A stretch of DNA of 64,000 bases from Parasphingorhabdus flavimaris. GTDB lineage: Bacteria > Pseudomonadota > Alphaproteobacteria > Sphingomonadales > Sphingomonadaceae. The position numbers were made by a program, and so were the translations under genes. Numbering within the stretch: the first letter of the stretch is position 1; the number at the start of each line of letters is the position of its first letter. The notes beneath the pieces are model-generated. The model was given only the letters and a program-made list of their open reading frames with translations, did not search any database and was not told where the DNA came from. This document shows positions 63,906-64,000 of this stretch, one piece after another. The stretch is taken from positions 124,001-188,000 of the forward strand of contig NZ_JABWMH010000005.1 of the NCBI RefSeq assembly GCF_013371215.1. Reading direction: 5' to 3'.

Positions 63906-64000
63906 TCATGCAGACATCAACACCCGTGCTTCTTCGGCAATTTTCTCGGCGATTGCGGCATATTCCTGGGCAAAGCCTGCGTTGGTGCGCCAGGCAGCAC
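63906..64000 (-). CDS. C-terminus of an unidentified gene cut by the window edge
   Basis: The last 31 codons are read as ...WRTNAGFAQEYAAIAEKIAE followed by EARVLMSA and a TGA stop (63906-63908). Helical, alanine-rich; no family recognised. The gene continues beyond 64000. It lies 63 nt upstream of aat. Confidence 0.55.
   Translation of the reverse strand, partial: AAWRTNAGFAQEYAAIAEKIAEEARVLMSA

Overview
The window is a 64 kb stretch of chromosome from an alphaproteobacterium, most probably a sphingomonad (Sphingomonadaceae; Sphingorhabdus/Sphingopyxis-like). The evidence is the moderate to high GC, NDUFA12 next to DUF2155, CoQ4, DUF1289, a CC_3452-type protein, the xseB-ispA order and a leucyl/phenylalanyl-tRNA transferase with a long C-terminal tail. 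Placement below family level is inference. I saw no rRNA, tRNA, CRISPR array, prophage or classical insertion sequence. Most of it is housekeeping and accessory metabolic DNA with dense, often overlapping genes.

Layout: 0-5.5 kb holds a minus-strand xseB-ispA-coaD-PPIase-queA run and small membrane/DUF genes. 5.6-9.1 kb holds purL, then a cluster of six two-hairpin palindromic repeats enclosing a DUF559 nuclease-like gene and a DUF3052 gene. 9.1-13.3 kb has coq4, a nitroreductase, DUF418, bfd-bfr (iron storage) and an Hpt protein. 13.4-17 kb is der-bamB-yfgM. 17-23.6 kb contains panB, a GDPD lipoprotein, an overlapping chain (two HhH-GPD DNA glycosylases, ArsC-like, YdjM-like, DUF427), an acetyltransferase, a frameshifted GFA gene and an MDR oxidoreductase. 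24-32.5 kb has guaA, a ZIP transporter, an acyl-CoA synthetase, a GxxExxY gene framed by perfect 19-bp inverted repeats beside a gutted copy of the same unit, a nitroreductase-MarR operon and small lipoprotein/thioesterase genes. 32.7-42.6 kb has gyrB, an acyl-CoA dehydrogenase, a coupled operon scoA-DUF5076-HAD-scoB-serine hydrolase, a phytase-like esterase, rpmB and tadA. 42.6-50.2 kb has a LytS/LytTR pair, HD protein, HxlR regulator, CC_3452 protein, a structured intergenic RNA candidate, rsh, two tandem FKBPs and rpsU. 50.4-64 kb has a class II aldolase, DinB, orphan IorA, a Fur-box-preceded TonB receptor, arsC, ParA, GGDEF-EAL, fatty acyl-AMP ligase, recX, a two-domain cold-shock protein, DUF192, NDUFA12, DUF2155 and aat.

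How the genes work together: bfd, bfr and the TonB siderophore receptor share an ATT(C/A)TC(A/G)TTAGC core that suggests common iron control. xseB/ispA/coaD/queA are a core-metabolism run. der-bamB-yfgM is the conserved outer-membrane assembly/ribosome GTPase block. The sco operon plus acyl-CoA dehydrogenase and acyl-CoA synthetase suggest fatty acid and ketone-body use. rsh sits behind a two-hairpin structured region.

The most unusual content is two unrelated orphan nuclease-like genes (DUF559 and GxxExxY), each packaged tightly between its own family of inverted repeats, with stop or start codons touching or inside the repeats. They look like minimal dispersing units without a recognisable transposase. 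Also notable are a 265-bp convergent coding overlap between aat and a DUF2155 gene, and covarying repeat hairpins.
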